DNA from: JALZDI01 sp036259355
Lineage (GTDB): Bacteria > Actinomycetota > Actinomycetes > Propionibacteriales > Nocardioidaceae
Length of the DNA stretch: 18,136 nucleotides
Assembly: GCA_036259355.1 (NCBI GenBank)
Contig: DATABY010000241.1
Span: forward strand, 1 to 18,136
Direction: 5' to 3'
The position numbers were made by a program, and so were the translations under genes. Below, piece by piece: positions 7,199-16,744 of this stretch (its first letter is position 1; every line of letters begins with the position of its first letter). Under the pieces are notes generated by a model, which did no database searches, had not been told where the DNA came from, and was given only the letters and a program-made list of their open reading frames with translations.

Positions 7199-8335
7199 CT
7201 ACGGCGTGTCGACGAGAAGCGGCACGTACATCTCCTCCGCCGTCAGCGAGCCGTGCAGGCCGACCAGCATCGCCTCGAACGGGAACCGCTCGGTGGAGAC
7301 GACGGCGACCGGGCCCATACAGGCGACCACCACGTCACCGAGGCGCGGCTCGACGGCGCTGCGGACCCGGCCGAACCACCCCCTGCCGACCGCCTCGTCG
7401 CGGCGCAGCACCAGGGCCTGCTCGCCCAGCCGCGCGCGCCAGCGGGCGACCACGTCGTCGACGGCGCCGGAGCGGCAGTACAGGTGCCGGAACCGAGCCT
7501 CACCGCCCAGGAGCGTCACGCCGTCCATCAGCTCGGGTTCGGAGTCGACATCGACGCGGTCCCCCGGCTCGACGTCGACCATGCCGTGGTCGGCGGTGAC
7601 GACCAGCGCCGCGTCGGCCGGGATGACCTCCCGCAGCCGCTGTGCGAACGCGTCCACGGTCGCCAGCTGGTGCCGCCAGTCCTCGGACCGGCATCCCTTC
7701 GCGTGCCCGGTCGCGTCGAGGTCGGAGTCGTAGACGTACACCAGCGAGGGGCTCTCGGCCGCGGTGGTGCGCGCCGCCGCAGCGAGCCGCTCCCCCGCGC
7801 TGTCGGCGGGCACGAACTCCGCGCCCCGCTGGCTGGCGACGGTCAGCCCGCTGCCCTCGAACGACCGCTTGTTGACGACCGTGGTCGCGACGCCGGCGCG
7901 GGCGGCAGCGGCCAGCGCCGTCGGGTGCGGCTGCCAGTCCTCGGCATCGACCGAGGTGTCCCAGCGCAGGGCGTTCAGCAACCGGTCGGTTCCGGGGATG
8001 CGGCAGGTGTAGCCGACGACCCCGTGCTCACCGGGCGGCAGCCCGACGCCGAGCGACGTGAGGCTGGTGGCGGTGGTGGAGGGCACACCGCAGGTGAGAG
8101 TGCGCTGCCCGAGCGAGCACAGGTAGGGCGCGTCCGAGGCGTAGCGGTCGAGCTGCCGGCGGCCGAGCCCGTCGATGAGGAGCAGCACGACCCTCGGCGC
8201 CGGTGGCAGGTCCAGCACGTTGCCGCGGCCCGGAGCCGGGCCGGTTCCGTCGGTGAGCATCGCGGTGGCCGAGGGGATCAGGTCGGTCAGCGCCGCAGTG
8301 CCGTACGCGGGGGGGATCAGCGGCTCGGCCGTCAC
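7199..8335 (-). CDS. Alkaline phosphatase superfamily protein (nucleotide pyrophosphatase/phosphodiesterase type)
   Basis: A 378-residue member of the NPP/type I phosphodiesterase branch of the alkaline phosphatase superfamily. The two-metal site can be traced: Asp55 in LLLIDGLG, the presumed nucleophile Thr87 or Thr88 in VPSTTATS, Asp207/His211 in DLDATGH, Asp249/His250 in TADHG and His361 near the end. No signal peptide or membrane segment is visible, so a cytosolic role is likely; the substrate is unknown, probably a phosphodiester or nucleotide. I chose the GTG at 8335, which overlaps the DUF5998 stop in GTGA (4 bp). The frame extends to 8479, but that region lies inside the DUF5998 gene and encodes an Arg-rich non-family sequence. 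Tight coupling with DUF5998 suggests a shared function. Confidence 0.9.
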   Translation of the reverse strand: MTAEPLIPPAYGTAALTDLIPSATAMLTDGTGPAPGRGNVLDLPPAPRVVLLLIDGLGRRQLDRYASDAPYLCSLGQRTLTCGVPSTTATSLTSLGVGLPPGEHGVVGYTCRIPGTDRLLNALRWDTSVDAEDWQPHPTALAAAARAGVATTVVNKRSFEGSGLTVASQRGAEFVPADSAGERLAAAARTTAAESPSLVYVYDSDLDATGHAKGCRSEDWRHQLATVDAFAQRLREVIPADAALVVTADHGMVDVEPGDRVDVDSEPELMDGVTLLGGEARFRHLYCRSGAVDDVVARWRARLGEQALVLRRDEAVGRGWFGRVRSAVEPRLGDVVVACMGPVAVVSTERFPFEAMLVGLHGSLTAEEMYVPLLVDTP

Positions 8336-8958
8336 CGCGGCGCCGCTGTCGCTGCGGACAGGGACTTGGCGAACCTCAGCAGCGCGGTGACGGCGTCGGG
8401 GCCGTCGGCGGTCGCGCTCATCCGCAGCGAGAAGTCGTCGGCGGTCATCGTGCCGGTGTAGCCGTGGTCGCCCTCGCACTCGGGGTCGCCGCAGGTGGCC
8501 GGCTCGAGGTCGAGGCGGCCCACCGCGCCCCAGCCGATGGTCAGCACCGCCTCGTTGGCCTCCGGCCGGCGCGCCGACTGCCCGGCGTAGCTGGCCGGCT
8601 CGGCGACCATCCGGTTGGTGACGACCGAGCGGATCGTCGACAACGGCACGGCCTCGGTCGACGTGGAGGCGTACGGCGACGGCAGGAGGTCGTCGGGCGG
8701 GTGCTCGTCGGTGTGCGCGACCACGAGCCGGCTGGGCGTCAGCACAACGACGGTGACGTGGCGGCGCACCTCGTCGTCGCGGTCGAACGTCGGCTCGTGG
8801 TGCAGCACGAAGTCGACGACCGGTTCATCGGCGATCGCACCCTCGACCGCCTCGGTCACCACGGTCGGGTAGTAGCCGCACTGCACGATCGCCTCACGGA
8901 GACCGTCGAGGTGCGTGGGCTGCGTGGGCGTCGTGCTCGCGGTCGAACGTTCAGCCAT
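8332..8958 (-). CDS. DUF5998 family protein
   Basis: A 208-residue protein of unknown function matching the actinobacterial DUF5998 family. Visible features are an N-terminal helical stretch (HLDGLREAIVQCGYYP), a central beta-rich segment (VTVVVLTPSRLVVAHTDE, about 68-85) that recalls a PH-like fold, and a Cys156-x4-Cys161-x3-His165 cluster in ATCGDPECEGDHG that could bind a metal. The ATG at 8958 is preceded by GAAGG only 1 nt away, so initiation may rely on translation from the upstream Pat-like gene, whose stop lies 20 bp away. The longer frame to 9186 is rejected because it overlaps that gene and reads as low-complexity Arg/Ala. Its stop overlaps the phosphodiesterase start by 4 bp. Confidence 0.85.
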   Translation of the reverse strand: MAERSTASTTPTQPTHLDGLREAIVQCGYYPTVVTEAVEGAIADEPVVDFVLHHEPTFDRDDEVRRHVTVVVLTPSRLVVAHTDEHPPDDLLPSPYASTSTEAVPLSTIRSVVTNRMVAEPASYAGQSARRPEANEAVLTIGWGAVGRLDLEPATCGDPECEGDHGYTGTMTADDFSLRMSATADGPDAVTALLRFAKSLSAATAAPR

Positions 8959-8978
8959 GCCTTCAGTGTTGCACGGCC

Positions 8979-11663
8979 TCAGCCGGGCAGCGTGTCGCCC
9001 GGCGGCACGCTGAGCCGGCGCGCGAACCAGTCGCTGCGCGAGTCGCGCACGGGCGCGACGCGGCAGGTCGCCGACAGCACGCTGCAGCCGCCCGCACCGG
9101 CGAGGACCAGGCCGAAGTCGATCACGGCCACCTCCGGGAGGTCGTTCTTCAGCCGGGCCAGCCGCTGGAGCAGGTCCTCGACGCACGCCACGTCGATCTG
9201 CTCGCTGCCGCGGTAGCCGAACAGCAGCGGGGCTGCGCGGATCTCCCGCACCATGTCGCCGGCGTCGGCGTCGGTGAGCGGCGGGATGCGGTAGGAGCGG
9301 TCGTCGAGCAGGTCCGAGGGCGCGCCGGCGACACCGAAGGAGACGATCGGCCCGAAGAGCGGGTCCTCCATGCTGCGCATCGACACCGGGATGCCGGGTG
9401 GGGCCATCCGCTGCACGACGAAGTCAGCGGTCCAGGCGTCGTCGATGATGTCGTTCAGTGTCTGCCACGCATCGCGCATCTCGGTCTCGTCGTCGATGTT
9501 GCGCCACACGTGGGAGAGGTCGGGCCGCTGCTGGAGGTGCAACGCGGTCGCCTTGAGCACCACACCCCAGCCCAGCTTGGACCCTGCCTCGAGGGCTTCG
9601 TCGAGGCTGCCCACCCGGATCGCCGGCCACAGCTCGATGCCGTAGATGTCGAGCAGCTCGCCGATGCGCTCCATGTCGAGGTCCACGCCATCGGGATCGG
9701 TGGTGAGCCACTGGCCGACCAGGCGGTGCGCGCGGCGTACGTCGATGTCCTCGAAGGCGGCGATCTCGCCGGTCGACCGCTGCAGCCACGTGGAGTACGC
9801 GACCACCCGGCTGAGCGCACGGACGGCCGACTCCGGCGCGGGGTACGACGGCACGGAGCCGCGCCCGGCCGACCCCTGCACGTCGGGCACCCGCAGCAGC
9901 TCCGGCACACCCTCGCTGGCCAGGAACGTGGACAGCAGCGGCTTGTCGGACTGCTCCCCGACGGCCGCGAGCACGTTGGCGACCTGCTCGCCGGTGGTGT
10001 TCAGCGGCGGGATGAAGACGGCGACGACGGCGTCCACCTCGGCGTCGTCGACCGCGTTGTCGAGAGCACGTTCGAAGTCGTCGGCGGTCGCCTCCGGCCC
10101 GAGCGCCACCAGGTCCTTGACGACGAGGCCGGCGGCCGCGGCCGCGTCGGTGGCCAGCAGCCCGAGCGCGTCGGAGTTGCCGACGATCGCCACGCGCGGC
10201 CCCCGCGGGAGCGGCTGGTGGGCGACCAGCTGCGCGACGTCGAACATCTCGTCGAGCGTGTCGACCCGGATCACCCCGGCCTGGCGGAACATCGCGTCCA
10301 CCGCGGCCTGCGGGGCCGTGGTCGAGCGCACCGCGTGACCCACCGGCACGCCCTGCGTCGTACGCCCCGACTTCACCGCGACGATCGGCTTGCGCAGGGC
10401 GACCCGGCGCGCGATCCGGCTGAACTTGCGCGGGTTACCGATCGACTCGAGGTAGAGCAGGATGACCTCGGTGTCGTCGTCCTCCTCCCAGTACTGCAGC
10501 AGGTCGTTGCCGGACACGTCGGCACGGTTGCCAGCGCTGACGAACGACGACAGGCCGAGTCCGCGCCGGTCGACGTTCTCCAGGATCGCCACGCCGAGCG
10601 CACCGGACTGGGAGAAGAAGCCGACCCGGCCCCGGGGCGGCATCAGCGGCGACAGCGAGGCGTTCAGCGACTCGGACGGGTTGGTGTTGATCACGCCCAG
10701 GCAGTTCGGCCCGACCAGGCGCAGGCCGTAGGACCGGGCGAGTCCGACCAGCCGGCGCTGCCGCTTCCTCCCTTCCTCGCCGGTCTCCGCGAACCCGCTG
10801 GAGATCACGATCAGGCCGCGCACCCCCTTGGCCGCGCAGTCGAGCACGACATCCTCGACAGCGTCGGCGGGGACCGCGACGATCGCGAGCTCGACCGGCT
10901 CGGGGACGTCCTGCACGCGCGCGTAGGCAGGCAGCCCGGAGACCGCCTGTGCCGCCGGGTTCACCGCGAAGACCCGGCCGGTGTAGCCGCCGAGCACCAG
11001 GTTGCGCACGATGGTCTGGCCGATCGTCTCCTGACGACGGCTGGCGCCGACGACCGCGATGCTGCGGGCGCTGAAGAACCCCTGGATCGAGCGGGCCTCG
11101 GCGCGGTGCTCCCGCGACTGCATCACGCCGACGGATGTGTCGGTCGGGTCGATCGGGAAGACCAGACGCATCACGCCGTCCTCGAAGCCGCCCTCGACCT
11201 TGTAGCCGGCCTCCCGGAAGATCTGGATCATCCGCACGTTCTCCGGCAGCACCTCCGCGACGAACCGCGTCAGCTCCCGCTCCCGGCCCGCCTGGGCCAG
11301 ATGCTCGAGCAGCAGCTGGCCGAGACCGCGCCCCTGGTGGGCGTCCTCGATCAGGAAGGCGACCTCGGCCTGCTCCGCGTCGATCCGGTCGTACCGGCCG
11401 ATGCCGATGATGTCGCCGGCCAGCGTGACCACGAACCCCACCCGGTCGGCGTGGTCGACGTGGGTGAACCTCTCCACGTCGCGGTCGGACAGGGTGGGGT
11501 ACGGCGCGAAGAACCGCATGTACTTCGACTCGGGCGACACCCGCTCGTAGAAGCGGACGAGCCCGGTGCCGTCCGCGGGCAGGATCGGTCGCAGGTGCGC
11601 GGCCCGACCGTCCGCCAACAAGACGTCGGCCTCCCAGTGCGCCGGATAGCCCGTGTCCACCAC
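8979..11663 (-). CDS. GNAT acetyltransferase fused to an NDP-forming acyl-CoA synthetase-like protein (Pat-like)
   Basis: An 894-residue protein. An N-terminal GNAT domain (about 15-170) has the acetyl-CoA loop QGRGLG at 110-115. A CoA-binding domain follows (about 195-320; SIAVVGASRR, then GLRLVGPNCLG), then ligase/flavodoxin-like domains (about 345-630; GFFSQSGALG, VKSGRT) and an ATP-grasp domain (about 635-865). This is the order of the actinobacterial Pat-like protein acetyltransferases, reversed from enterobacterial Pat. The phosphohistidine motif SHTGA of active synthetases is STTA at 447-450, with Thr448 in place of His, and the ATP-grasp HK(S/T)D-GGV motif is replaced by QQRPDLSHV. 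The synthetase part is therefore probably regulatory and the GNAT domain catalytic, acetylating lysines such as those of acyl-CoA synthetases. The start is GTG 11663 or GTG 11660, with no ribosome site. Confidence 0.9.
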   Translation of the reverse strand: MVDTGYPAHWEADVLLADGRAAHLRPILPADGTGLVRFYERVSPESKYMRFFAPYPTLSDRDVERFTHVDHADRVGFVVTLAGDIIGIGRYDRIDAEQAEVAFLIEDAHQGRGLGQLLLEHLAQAGRERELTRFVAEVLPENVRMIQIFREAGYKVEGGFEDGVMRLVFPIDPTDTSVGVMQSREHRAEARSIQGFFSARSIAVVGASRRQETIGQTIVRNLVLGGYTGRVFAVNPAAQAVSGLPAYARVQDVPEPVELAIVAVPADAVEDVVLDCAAKGVRGLIVISSGFAETGEEGRKRQRRLVGLARSYGLRLVGPNCLGVINTNPSESLNASLSPLMPPRGRVGFFSQSGALGVAILENVDRRGLGLSSFVSAGNRADVSGNDLLQYWEEDDDTEVILLYLESIGNPRKFSRIARRVALRKPIVAVKSGRTTQGVPVGHAVRSTTAPQAAVDAMFRQAGVIRVDTLDEMFDVAQLVAHQPLPRGPRVAIVGNSDALGLLATDAAAAAGLVVKDLVALGPEATADDFERALDNAVDDAEVDAVVAVFIPPLNTTGEQVANVLAAVGEQSDKPLLSTFLASEGVPELLRVPDVQGSAGRGSVPSYPAPESAVRALSRVVAYSTWLQRSTGEIAAFEDIDVRRAHRLVGQWLTTDPDGVDLDMERIGELLDIYGIELWPAIRVGSLDEALEAGSKLGWGVVLKATALHLQQRPDLSHVWRNIDDETEMRDAWQTLNDIIDDAWTADFVVQRMAPPGIPVSMRSMEDPLFGPIVSFGVAGAPSDLLDDRSYRIPPLTDADAGDMVREIRAAPLLFGYRGSEQIDVACVEDLLQRLARLKNDLPEVAVIDFGLVLAGAGGCSVLSATCRVAPVRDSRSDWFARRLSVPPGDTLPG

Positions 11664-11670
11664 GGTCAGG

Positions 11671-11700
11671 AGGGTAGCCCCAGTGCCACGGAACCGTGAA
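11671..11700 (-). promoter_or_regulatory. Candidate leaderless promoter of the Pat-like gene
   Basis: On the minus strand TTCACG (11695-11700) and TACCCT (11671-11676) are 18 nt apart, and the -10 ends 7 nt before the GTG at 11663. No Shine-Dalgarno sequence is present, and the upstream bases are pyrimidine-rich. The layout fits a leaderless transcript beginning at the start codon. Confidence 0.45.
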
Positions 11701-11754
11701 CGCGGAGCGTAGCGACGGGTGGCGGCGAGGACGCGGCGACGGACTGAGCGTGCC

Positions 11755-11760
11755 TACACT
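11755..11760 (+). promoter_or_regulatory. Candidate -10 element (TACACT) of the acyl-CoA ligase gene
   Basis: TACACT is a good TANNNT box ending exactly 7 nt before the ATG at 11768, with no ribosome site in between, so leaderless transcription is likely. No clear -35 is visible. It stands back to back with the Pat-like promoter in the 104-bp divergent region 11664-11767, so a single regulator could act on both. Confidence 0.45.
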
Positions 11761-11767
11761 GCGGACC

Positions 11768-13510
<1,743 letters not shown>

Positions 13511-13577
13511 TGCCTGTGGGTCGCTCCCGCGGTCCGGGCGGCCGACCGTGGACAATGGGGCCGACAAGCCGACCACC

Positions 13578-13585
13578 AGGAGAAG
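13578..13585 (+). promoter_or_regulatory. Ribosome binding site of parC
   Basis: AGGAGAAG lies 10 nt before the ATG at 13596 and supports that start. A GACAAT hexamer at 13551-13556 could be a -10 element for the parC operon in the 85-bp gap after the ligase gene, but no matching -35 is seen. Confidence 0.5.
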
Positions 13586-13595
13586 CGCACCCGCG

Positions 13596-16055
13596 ATGGC
13601 CCGCCGCAAGACCACGTCCGCTCCCCCGCCCGACGACTTCGAGGAGCAGATCCTCGACATCGACGTCGGCGAGGAGATGCGGACGAGCTTCCTCGAGTAC
13701 GCCTAATCGGTCATCTACTCCCGTGCGCTGCCCGACGCGCGTGACGGCCTGAAGCCGGTGCAGCGCCGCATCCTCTACACGATGTCGGAGATGAACCTGC
13801 GGCCCGACCGCGGGCACGTCAAGAGCGCCCGGGTCGTCGGCGAGGTGATGGGCCGGTTGCATCCGCACGGCGACGGCGCGATCTACGACGCGCTCGTCCG
13901 CATGGTGCAGTGGTGGTCGATGCGCCTGCCGCTGGTCGACGGGCACGGCAACTTCGGCTCTCCGGACGACCCTCCGGCAGCGATGCGCTACACCGAGTGC
14001 CGGATGGCGCCGGCCACGATGCCGATGACCGACTCCATCGACGAGGAGACCGTCGACTTCCGTCCCAACTACGACAGCCGCGAGCTCGAGCCCGCCGTGC
14101 TCCCCGCCTCGGTGCCCAACCTGCTGGTCAACGGGGCGTCGGGCATCGCGGTCGGCATGGCCACCAACATCGCGCCGCACAACCTGGTCGAGCTGGTGCA
14201 GGCGCTGCGGCACCTGGTCAAGCACCCGAAGGCGACCGTCGACGACCTGATGCGCTTCGTACCGGGGCCCGACCTCCCCACCGGGGGCAAGATCGTCGGC
14301 CTCGACGGCATCCGCGACGCCTACGAGACCGGTCGCGGCTCGTTCCGGATGCGCGCCACCGCGCGGGTCGAGAACGTCACCCCGCGCCGCAAGGGCATCG
14401 TGGTGACCGAGCTGCCGTACCAGGTCGGCCCCGAGAAGGTCGTCGAGCGGATCAAGGTTCTCGTGCAGACCAAGAAGCTGCAGGGGATCGCCGACATCAA
14501 GGATCTCACCGACCGCGACAAGGGCATGCGCCTGGTCATCGAGGTCAAGAACGGCTTCCGGCCCGAGGCCCTGCTCGAGCAGCTCTACAAGCTGACCCCG
14601 ATGGAGGACTCGTTCGGTATCAACGCGGTGGCGCTGGTCGACGGGCAGCCCCGCACGCTGGGGCTCAAGCAGCTGCTCGAGGTGTTCCTGCAGCACCGGT
14701 ACGACGTGGTGCGGCGCCGGTCGCAGTTCCGCCGTACGAAGGCGCAGGACCGGCTGCACCTGGTCGAGGGTCTGCTGGTCGCGATCCTCGACATCGACGA
14801 GGTCATCGCGCTGATCCGCGGCAGCGACAACACTGAGCAGGCACGCGGCCGGCTGATCCAGGTGTTCGACCTGACCGAGGTGCAGGCCAACTACATCCTC
14901 GACATGCCGCTGCGCCGGCTGACCAAGTTCTCCCGCATCGAGCTGGAGAAGGAGCAGTCGGAGCTGCAGCGCACGATCGAAGAACTCACCGCGATCCTGG
15001 AGGACGAGGGGCTGCTACGGAAGGTCGTCTCCGACGAGCTGGCCGAGACGGCCAAGCAGCACGGCACCCCCCGGCGGACCGTGCTGCTGGAGTCGGCCGG
15101 CAGCCCCGTGTCGGCATCGGTACCGCTGGAGGTGTCCGACGACCCCTGCAACGTGCTGCTGTCGTCCGCCGGCCTGCTGGCCCGCACCACCGACCAGGAG
15201 CCGCCGGGTGAGGGCGGTGGACGGGCGAAGCACGACGTGGTGGTCAGCGCCGTACCCGCGACCGCCCGCGGGCAGGTCGGTGTGGTCACGTCCCACGGCC
15301 GGCTGATGCGCCTCGACGTGCTCGACCTGCCGACCCTTCCGTCGACGGCGAACGCACCGCACCTGCAGGGCGGCGCGCCTACCGCGGAGTTCCTGACGCT
15401 CGACCCCGGCGAGCGCGCGCTGTGCCTCACCACGCTCGACCCCGACTCCCCAGGTCTGGCCCTGGGCACAGCCGCCGGTGTCGTCAAGCGGGTGACACCG
15501 GACCACCTGGCCAACAAGGACGTGTGGGACGTCATCCGCCTCGACGACGGCGATGAGGTCGTCGGCGCGGCCGAGCTGCGCACCGGCGACGAGGAGCTGG
15601 TCTTCATCAGCTCGGCCGCGCAGCTGCTGCACTTCTCCGCCGGCGCGGTTCGGCCCCAGGGGCGCGGGGGCGGTGGCATCTCCGGCCTGCGGCTGGCCGA
15701 GGGCGCCCGGGTGAGGTTCTTCGGGGCGCTCGACCCCGAACGCGACAGCGTCGTGGTCACGGTGTCGGGCTCGTCGGCGTCGCTGCCGGGCACTGAGGCC
15801 GGTTCGCTGAAGGTGACGCCGTTCGACGACTACCCCGCCAAGGGCCGAGCCACCGGTGGCGTCCGCTGTCACCGCTTCCTCAAGGGCGAGGACGCGCTGC
15901 TGGTCGCCTGGGCCGGTCCCGCGCCCGCCCGTGCGGCCGCCACCAGTGGCGCCCCGGTCGACCTCCCGGAGGCCGACGGCCGACGTGACGGTTCCGGTAC
16001 GCCGGCGCCGCAGCCCATCGCCGCGGTCGCCGGGCCGGCCGCGCTGCTGACATGA
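13596..16055 (+). pseudogene. parC: DNA topoisomerase IV subunit A (ParC, GyrA-like), interrupted by an in-frame TAA at codon 37
   Basis: The frame encodes a type IIA topoisomerase A subunit of 819 codons, the expected length for actinobacterial ParC, but codon 37 (13704-13706) is TAA. On either side the family sequence is continuous: FLEYA, then the stop, then SVIYSRALPDARDGLKPV. The residue lost is normally Tyr, so one TAC-to-TAA change suffices. Counting codon 37 as a residue, the active-site Tyr132 lies in MRYTECRM, the winged-helix HPHGD ends at Asp93, and a degenerate GyrA-box-like QGRGGGG occurs at 688-694 in the C-terminal beta-pinwheel. The next in-frame starts, GTG 13758 and ATG 13782, have no good ribosome site and would drop the conserved Arg and Lys of SRALP and DGLKP. 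The lesion may be real or a base-call error. The gene overlaps lprG by 4 bp. Confidence 0.87.
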
Positions 16056-16744
16056 TGCGACGACTGCTGACGTCCTGTTTGCTGCTCCTGCTGCTGGCGG
16101 CCCTGTCCGGGTGCACCTCCGGTTCGGGGGAGTCGGCCGAGGCACTCGGTGACCGGCTCCGTACCGCCAAGCAGGCCCTGGACGAGGCCGCGAGCATCGA
16201 CCTGACCCTGCGCACCGACCGGCTGCCGCCCAGCGTCGACGGCATCAGCGAGGCCACGGGTGTCGCCACGCACGCCCCCGCGTTCCGCGGCACCATCACG
16301 ATCGCGGCCAGCGGGCTGTTCGACGGCCAGACCGTCGAGGTGGTCGCCGTCGGCGGCGATGTGTACGCGCAGACGCCGTTCTCGTCCTCGTTCATCCGGG
16401 TGGACCCGGCCGACTTCAACGCGCCCGACCCGGCGGGCCTGATGGACACCGAGACGGGGCTGTCCACGCTGCTGACCGAGGCGACCGGACTCGCCGGGGC
16501 CGGTGAGCAGCGTGAGGGCGAGCAGGTGCTCACCTCGGTCACCGGGCAGGTCCCCGGGTCGGCCGTCGCACGCACCTTCCCGTCGGCGGCGGACGGGACG
16601 TTCGACGCGACGTTCTGGCTGGACGGCGACGACCGGCTTCGCCGAGCCGAGCTCACCGGACCCTTCTACGGCGGCTCCCCGCCGGTCACCTACGACCTGA
16701 CCCTGCAGGCCTCCGACGAGCCGGTCGAGATCACCGCGCCGTGA
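16052..16744 (+). CDS. lprG: LprG/LppX-family lipoprotein (DUF1396)
   Basis: A 230-residue secreted lipoprotein, close to the size of mycobacterial LprG. Residues 1-20 form a signal peptide (MMRR, then a Leu-rich core) ending in the lipobox LSGC, so Cys21 would be lipidated and the protein anchored to the outer face of the membrane. The mature part has the LppX/LprAFG pattern: an initial helix (LGDRLRTAKQALDEA), then alternating beta strands such as FRGTITIAASGLFDGQTVEVVAVGGDVYAQ and a conserved FNAPDPAGLM segment. In mycobacteria LprG binds triacylated glycolipids and triacylglycerol in a hydrophobic cavity. Its ATG overlaps the parC stop in ATGA, and its stop overlaps the MFS start in GTGA, so all three are translationally coupled. 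The symbol rests on the family plus the neighbouring transporter. Confidence 0.88.
   Translation: MMRRLLTSCLLLLLLAALSGCTSGSGESAEALGDRLRTAKQALDEAASIDLTLRTDRLPPSVDGISEATGVATHAPAFRGTITIAASGLFDGQTVEVVAVGGDVYAQTPFSSSFIRVDPADFNAPDPAGLMDTETGLSTLLTEATGLAGAGEQREGEQVLTSVTGQVPGSAVARTFPSAADGTFDATFWLDGDDRLRRAELTGPFYGGSPPVTYDLTLQASDEPVEITAP

Noticed and set aside
8336..8479. Longer start for the phosphodiesterase
   Set aside because: The extra residues are Arg-rich and lie over DUF5998; the GTGA overlap at 8332-8335 is a classic coupled start.
8959..9186. Longer start for DUF5998
   Set aside because: The added residues overlap the Pat-like C-terminus and have an Arg/Ala low-complexity composition; family homology starts near MAERST.
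9510..11699. A 729-codon plus-strand frame opposite the Pat-like gene
   Set aside because: It is the antisense shadow of the Pat-like gene; the translation is low-complexity and resembles no family.
13704..13706. Recoding or programmed readthrough of the parC TAA (selenocysteine or pyrrolysine)
   Set aside because: Selenocysteine uses TGA and pyrrolysine TAG; the expected residue is an ordinary tyrosine, and I see no recoding stem-loop. A point mutation or base error is simpler.
13707..13757. A frameshift in parC
   Set aside because: The codons between the TAA and GTG 13758 stay in phase with both flanks and read as conserved ParC sequence, so no base has been gained or lost.
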